Positions 4,847 through 8,032 of a DNA stretch of 8,032 nucleotides are shown one piece after another. A program made the translations under genes and the position numbers. The first letter of the stretch is position 1. Every line of letters starts with the position of its first letter. This stretch comes from Bacteroidota bacterium. Its GTDB lineage: Bacteria; Bacteroidota; Bacteroidia; Bacteroidales; UBA12481. The stretch is from assembly GCA_030592205.1 (NCBI GenBank), contig JAUVKA010000172.1:1-8032 (forward strand). Direction: 5' to 3'. Below the pieces are notes generated by a model. It saw nothing but the letters and a program-made list of their open reading frames with translations. It was not told the DNA's origin and did no database searches.

Positions 4847-7216
4847 CTAGTTATTTTTTATTGTCTCAGCAGGATTGGTAATAGCGGCTTTATACGCGTG
4901 GAAGCTTATGGTTATAGCCGTCAGAACTATTGCAATTAATCCGGGTATAAGGAATAGCATAAATCCCAATGATATGCTGTAAACATAGTTTTCCAGCCAG
5001 TTATTCATGAAATACCAGGATACCGGAAATGCAATCACCATAGAAATGATAATCAGGATAAGAAATTCTCTGGAAATCAACTGGACAATATCTCCCTCCG
5101 AAGCTCCCATAACTTTCCTGATTCCGATCTCCCGGGTTCTTTTTTCAACAGTAAAGGAAGCTAGTCCGAATAACCCTAAACAAGCAATAAAAATTGCCAA
5201 AGCTGTAAACAAAGTAAATACTGTACGCCTGTTTATATCGGTAGTAAATTGTTGCTCAAAACGCTCATTCAGGAATTCGTAATTAAAAGGATGGTTGGAA
5301 AAAACTTCACTCCAGACCTTCTCAGCAAATTCCAGAGCCTCTTTGGTGTTATCCCCTAATTTGACGTATAAAATTGGATTATCAACGCGGTAAGTCATTA
5401 GGAGTGACTCCACTTCATTGTACATCCCGGTTTGATGATAATCTTTTATAACCCCAACAACATCTGCCCGTAATCTATTTTCATTACCACGTTCCACCTT
5501 CTTACCCAATGGTTCTTCCCAGCCCATCCTATCAGCCAGGGTCTGATTAACCAGAACCCCTTTGCGGATATCCGAAGGGATGTCTTTGCTGAAATCCCTA
5601 CCCTGAACCATTTGAATATCCAAAGTTTTAATGAAACCAGGGTCTATGCTTGCCCAATTAACCCCTCTAGGTGCCATACCATCTGAAGTTTCAATGATGA
5701 ATAATCCTTTCCCCGTACCTTCACCAATAGGAGTATTTGTTGCGCCAACACTCAGGATATCGGTTCCTTTTATAAGGTTTTGTTTCAGGAGTGTCATATT
5801 TGGAGGTGCTTCTCCGTTCGGCAGGGTTAGACTGATTATATTCTCCATATTCCAGCCCTGATCTTTATTTCGTAAATAATTTAGTTGGGAGTATACTACC
5901 AGTGTACAAACTATCATGGCAATGGATATACTGAATTGCACAATCACCAAAATCTTTCTTATAAATGAGCCAGATTTCGAGGAGCCGGACGCCGATTTCA
6001 AAACATGAACCGGTGAAAATTTTGACAAATAGAAAGCAGGATAACTGCCGCCCAATATCCCCACCAAGACAACAATGCTGATGATACTGGCTAAAACCAC
6101 CGGTGTCGCTATAATGGATATATCAAAGTTTTTTCCCGCAATTTGATTAAAACTGGGCAAAAACAGGATCAGAAATACGCTACAGATTATTAGAGAAATA
6201 ACCGTTAATGTTATTGATTCAATAAGAAATTGAGCTATCAAAGCTCCCCTGCTGGACCCAACAACTTTTCTAAGGCCTACTTCCCTGGCTCTCCTTGATG
6301 AACGAGCCGTTGCCAGGTTCATGTAATTCATTGCAGCAATAAGGATCAGGAACAAAGCCACTAATCCAAAAATGTACACATAGACCATACTCCCTGTCGG
6401 CTCAGGTTCTCCGGCATTATTTGAATCCAGGTGGATACGTGTGATTGGCATGAGTTCATATTCAATAGAGATTCCCATTTCTTCGAAAATAGGGGCCATG
6501 TATTTGGTATACATTTCCTGCATTTTAACCTCGAAATCATCAACATTAACATTTTCGGGGAAAAGGAGATAGGTAAATACCAGGAACTGATCCCAACTTT
6601 TGTATTCATCATGCAAGCTCAACCGGGAAACTAATGCATCAAAGCGGAAATGACTATTTGTTGGTACATCCTCAATTACTCCGGTAACTTCATAAAAGGT
6701 TTCTCCTGATTTTAGGGTCAGCCCCAGGGGGGCAGTGTCACCAAAATATTTGGCAGCAATGGTTTTTGTAATCACTATATCATTGGGCCTGTCAAGAGCC
6801 GTTGCTGGATTTCCGTAGATGAAAGAATAAGAGAAAATATCGAAGACGGTAGTATCGGTATAAAAGAAATTTTCTTCGATGAATTCTGTCCCTTTGTAGC
6901 TAAATAATGCTCTCGCGAAATAGGAGAACCTGCAAGCACTTTCAACCTCCGGATAATCTTGTACTACCTGATCAGCAAAAGGGATCTGGGCAACCAGTCT
7001 GGTAAACTCATCGTCTGTTTCCGTGATATGGGATTGCACACGGTAGATCCTATCTGCATTTTCATGGTATTTATCGTAACTCAGTTCATCGGTGACATAA
7101 ACAATCAGGAATAGTGCACTGGTGATTCCCAGGCTTAAACCCAGAATGTTTAAAAAGCTGTATAAAAAGTTTTTGCTTATGTTCCTCAGGGCGGTTTTCA
7201 GGAGATTTTTAAACAT
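4847..7216 (-). CDS. FtsX/MacB-type ABC transporter permease, 8-helix Bacteroidota form
   Basis: This 789-residue membrane protein has the duplicated layout of Bacteroidota MacB/FtsX permeases: a cytoplasmic start MFKNLLKTALRNISKN, helix 1 at ~20-42, then DELSYDKYHENADRIYRV and a large periplasmic MacB core (~45-275). A first FtsX domain has helices near 280-303, 325-350 and 370-395, with the coupling segment REVGLRKVVGSS (~309) after the first. Helix 5 (~417-445) opens the second half, followed by a second periplasmic core and a second FtsX domain with coupling motif KRTREIGIRKVMGAS (~689) and three closing helices, ending in NPAETIKNN. The length is normal and no lesion is seen. Such permeases act with a separate LolD/MacB-type ATPase in peptide or lipoprotein export or mechanotransmission; none is encoded in this window. 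It follows the NTF2-like lipoprotein gene by 76 bases on the same strand. Start by family fit; no clear Shine-Dalgarno. Confidence 0.93.
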   Translation of the reverse strand: MFKNLLKTALRNISKNFLYSFLNILGLSLGITSALFLIVYVTDELSYDKYHENADRIYRVQSHITETDDEFTRLVAQIPFADQVVQDYPEVESACRFSYFARALFSYKGTEFIEENFFYTDTTVFDIFSYSFIYGNPATALDRPNDIVITKTIAAKYFGDTAPLGLTLKSGETFYEVTGVIEDVPTNSHFRFDALVSRLSLHDEYKSWDQFLVFTYLLFPENVNVDDFEVKMQEMYTKYMAPIFEEMGISIEYELMPITRIHLDSNNAGEPEPTGSMVYVYIFGLVALFLILIAAMNYMNLATARSSRRAREVGLRKVVGSSRGALIAQFLIESITLTVISLIICSVFLILFLPSFNQIAGKNFDISIIATPVVLASIISIVVLVGILGGSYPAFYLSKFSPVHVLKSASGSSKSGSFIRKILVIVQFSISIAMIVCTLVVYSQLNYLRNKDQGWNMENIISLTLPNGEAPPNMTLLKQNLIKGTDILSVGATNTPIGEGTGKGLFIIETSDGMAPRGVNWASIDPGFIKTLDIQMVQGRDFSKDIPSDIRKGVLVNQTLADRMGWEEPLGKKVERGNENRLRADVVGVIKDYHQTGMYNEVESLLMTYRVDNPILYVKLGDNTKEALEFAEKVWSEVFSNHPFNYEFLNERFEQQFTTDINRRTVFTLFTALAIFIACLGLFGLASFTVEKRTREIGIRKVMGASEGDIVQLISREFLILIIISMVIAFPVSWYFMNNWLENYVYSISLGFMLFLIPGLIAIVLTAITISFHAYKAAITNPAETIKNN

Positions 7217-7292
7217 TGCAAGTGTTGACTATAATTAGAACCAATTGGACGTACTTGCTCCTAAAGATATTAGATACTTTTTACATTTCACA

Positions 7293-7832
7293 TTAATATG
7301 GACTTGATTGTTTTTGGGTTTTCAGCAACTCTGCCGGATTGGCTTCGTTAGTCCACGTTGGATGAAAGTTAATGCAATCGACGTAAATCTTCCAGGAACC
7401 ATCGGCCTGCCTTTTTAAACCATCCAACCATTTTATATCAGTTTGGATCGTTTCACCCCCTTCTTTGGGAGTTGACGATAGTGTAACGGTACCGAAAGCA
7501 AAAGCCCGGTCGCCGGATACCTGAACCTCTGCTTCGCCAATCATGACCATTTTGTGGTTGAACAGACCGAATAAATCCGTGAAATGTGCCCGTATGTTCT
7601 CTTTTCCAACAATGGCAGGGGTGCCAGGTTCCATCCTGGTTGCGTCATCGGCCCACAAGGAAATGAAAAGATCGAACTTGTCGGTATTAATATAGAGCAA
7701 ATATTGGTCGTAATGCTCTTTTATCGCAGTGATGTCGGCTTCGTCATCAACATCTTTATAATATTGAGTACAACTGAAAAGAATGCCAAATAGAAATAAA
7801 GAAATAGGAAAAATAAATTTTAGTTTCTTCAT
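7293..7832 (-). CDS. NTF2-like (SnoaL/DUF4440-type) lipoprotein
   Basis: The 179-residue product begins MKKLKFIFPISLFLFGILFSC: a basic head, hydrophobic core and lipobox LFSC with Cys21, so it is predicted to be a secreted lipoprotein. Residues ~31-160 fit the cone-shaped NTF2-like fold of the SnoaL/DUF4440/SgcJ group: an N-terminal helix (DITAIKEHYDQYLLYINT), FDLFISLWADDATRMEPGTPAIVGKENIRAHF, then strands with VQVSGDRAFAFGTVTLSS, and the closing pattern RQADGSWKIYVDCINFHPT. In this superfamily the fold serves as a small-molecule pocket or as an enzyme; no catalytic set is clear here, so no activity is assigned. It is preceded by an excellent Shine-Dalgarno site, which fixes the start, and is followed 76 bases later by the permease, so the two may form an operon. 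A functional link between them is only suggested by position. Confidence 0.85.
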   Translation of the reverse strand: MKKLKFIFPISLFLFGILFSCTQYYKDVDDEADITAIKEHYDQYLLYINTDKFDLFISLWADDATRMEPGTPAIVGKENIRAHFTDLFGLFNHKMVMIGEAEVQVSGDRAFAFGTVTLSSTPKEGGETIQTDIKWLDGLKRQADGSWKIYVDCINFHPTWTNEANPAELLKTQKQSSPY

Positions 7833-7837
7833 GTTAA

Positions 7838-7843
7838 CCTCCT
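7838..7843 (-). promoter_or_regulatory. Strong Shine-Dalgarno site of the NTF2-like gene
   Basis: On the minus strand aggagg lies five bases before the ATG ending at 7832. A full-consensus site is unusual for Bacteroidota, which mostly rely on weak or absent ones, and none of the other genes here has its equal. It confirms the start codon and suggests efficient translation. Confidence 0.8.
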
Positions 7844-8032
7844 GGTATATATTGTTAATAATTGAAGTGTTACTTAATGTTCTAAAATTGCATCCTGATA
7901 TTACATGTTGATGTCCTGTTTATGTTCAGTAATAAGCCCTGCAACGCTCCCGCCATAATATCAATTGCCGATTTGTTTTTGGTTTACATATCCCTACGCT
8001 ACAAATTACAAAATATATTTCAGAAAAAGATG

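Noticed and set aside
5007..5861. Plus-strand open frames opposite the permease (5007-5282, 5631-5861)
   Set aside because: They are antisense shadows of the well-supported permease gene with no start signals or domains.
7844..8032. Gene or promoter in the right-end stretch
   Set aside because: No frame with family features is visible, and no exact TAnnTTTG with a properly spaced TTTG was found on the minus strand upstream of the NTF2-like gene.

Overview
The window looks like an accessory stretch of a Bacteroidota chromosome, probably a free-living or sediment polysaccharide degrader. The reasons are the gene families (a FISUMP surface protein, a 6-bladed beta-propeller protein, an FtsX-type permease of the Bacteroidota 8-helix kind, a GH99-like lipoprotein, a fragment ending in what looks like a type IX secretion sorting tail), the AT-rich base composition and the weak Shine-Dalgarno sites. 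No taxonomic marker gene is present, so this is inference from gene content.

Left end (1-804, + strand): the 3' part of a FISUMP-domain surface protein whose start lies outside the window. Its last ~200 bases rise abruptly in GC and carry many NNC codons at positions where this C-type-lectin-like fold is diversified in known diversity-generating retroelement (DGR) targets. It is a good candidate for a DGR variable region whose template and reverse transcriptase are not in the window.

Middle (805-3418): a gene graveyard. In order it holds a possible GH43 C-terminal fragment (+), a beta-propeller pseudogene (-) cut off by a 39-bp palindrome and broken by a frameshift and internal loss, a segment resembling the 3' half of a tRNA, a HigB/HigA-like toxin-antitoxin pair, and a second decayed FISUMP end. 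In the toxin-antitoxin pair toxin and antitoxin are read as one 212-residue frame, apparently through one extra A in an A8 run. In the decayed FISUMP end both conserved tryptophans have become TGA. A chromosomal spot repeatedly hit by insertion, deletion and recombination would explain this.

Right part (3419-8032): three intact genes. A lipoprotein with an Ig/PKD-like domain and a GH99-like catalytic domain (+) converges on a pair of minus-strand genes: an NTF2-like lipoprotein with a strong Shine-Dalgarno site, followed 76 bases later by a 789-residue FtsX/MacB-type permease with no ATPase beside it. The last 189 bases (7844-8032) show no gene I can support.

Most interesting points: the DGR-like variable region at 601-801, the A8-joined toxin-antitoxin fusion, and the two palindrome/tRNA-like junctions flanking the toxin-antitoxin island.
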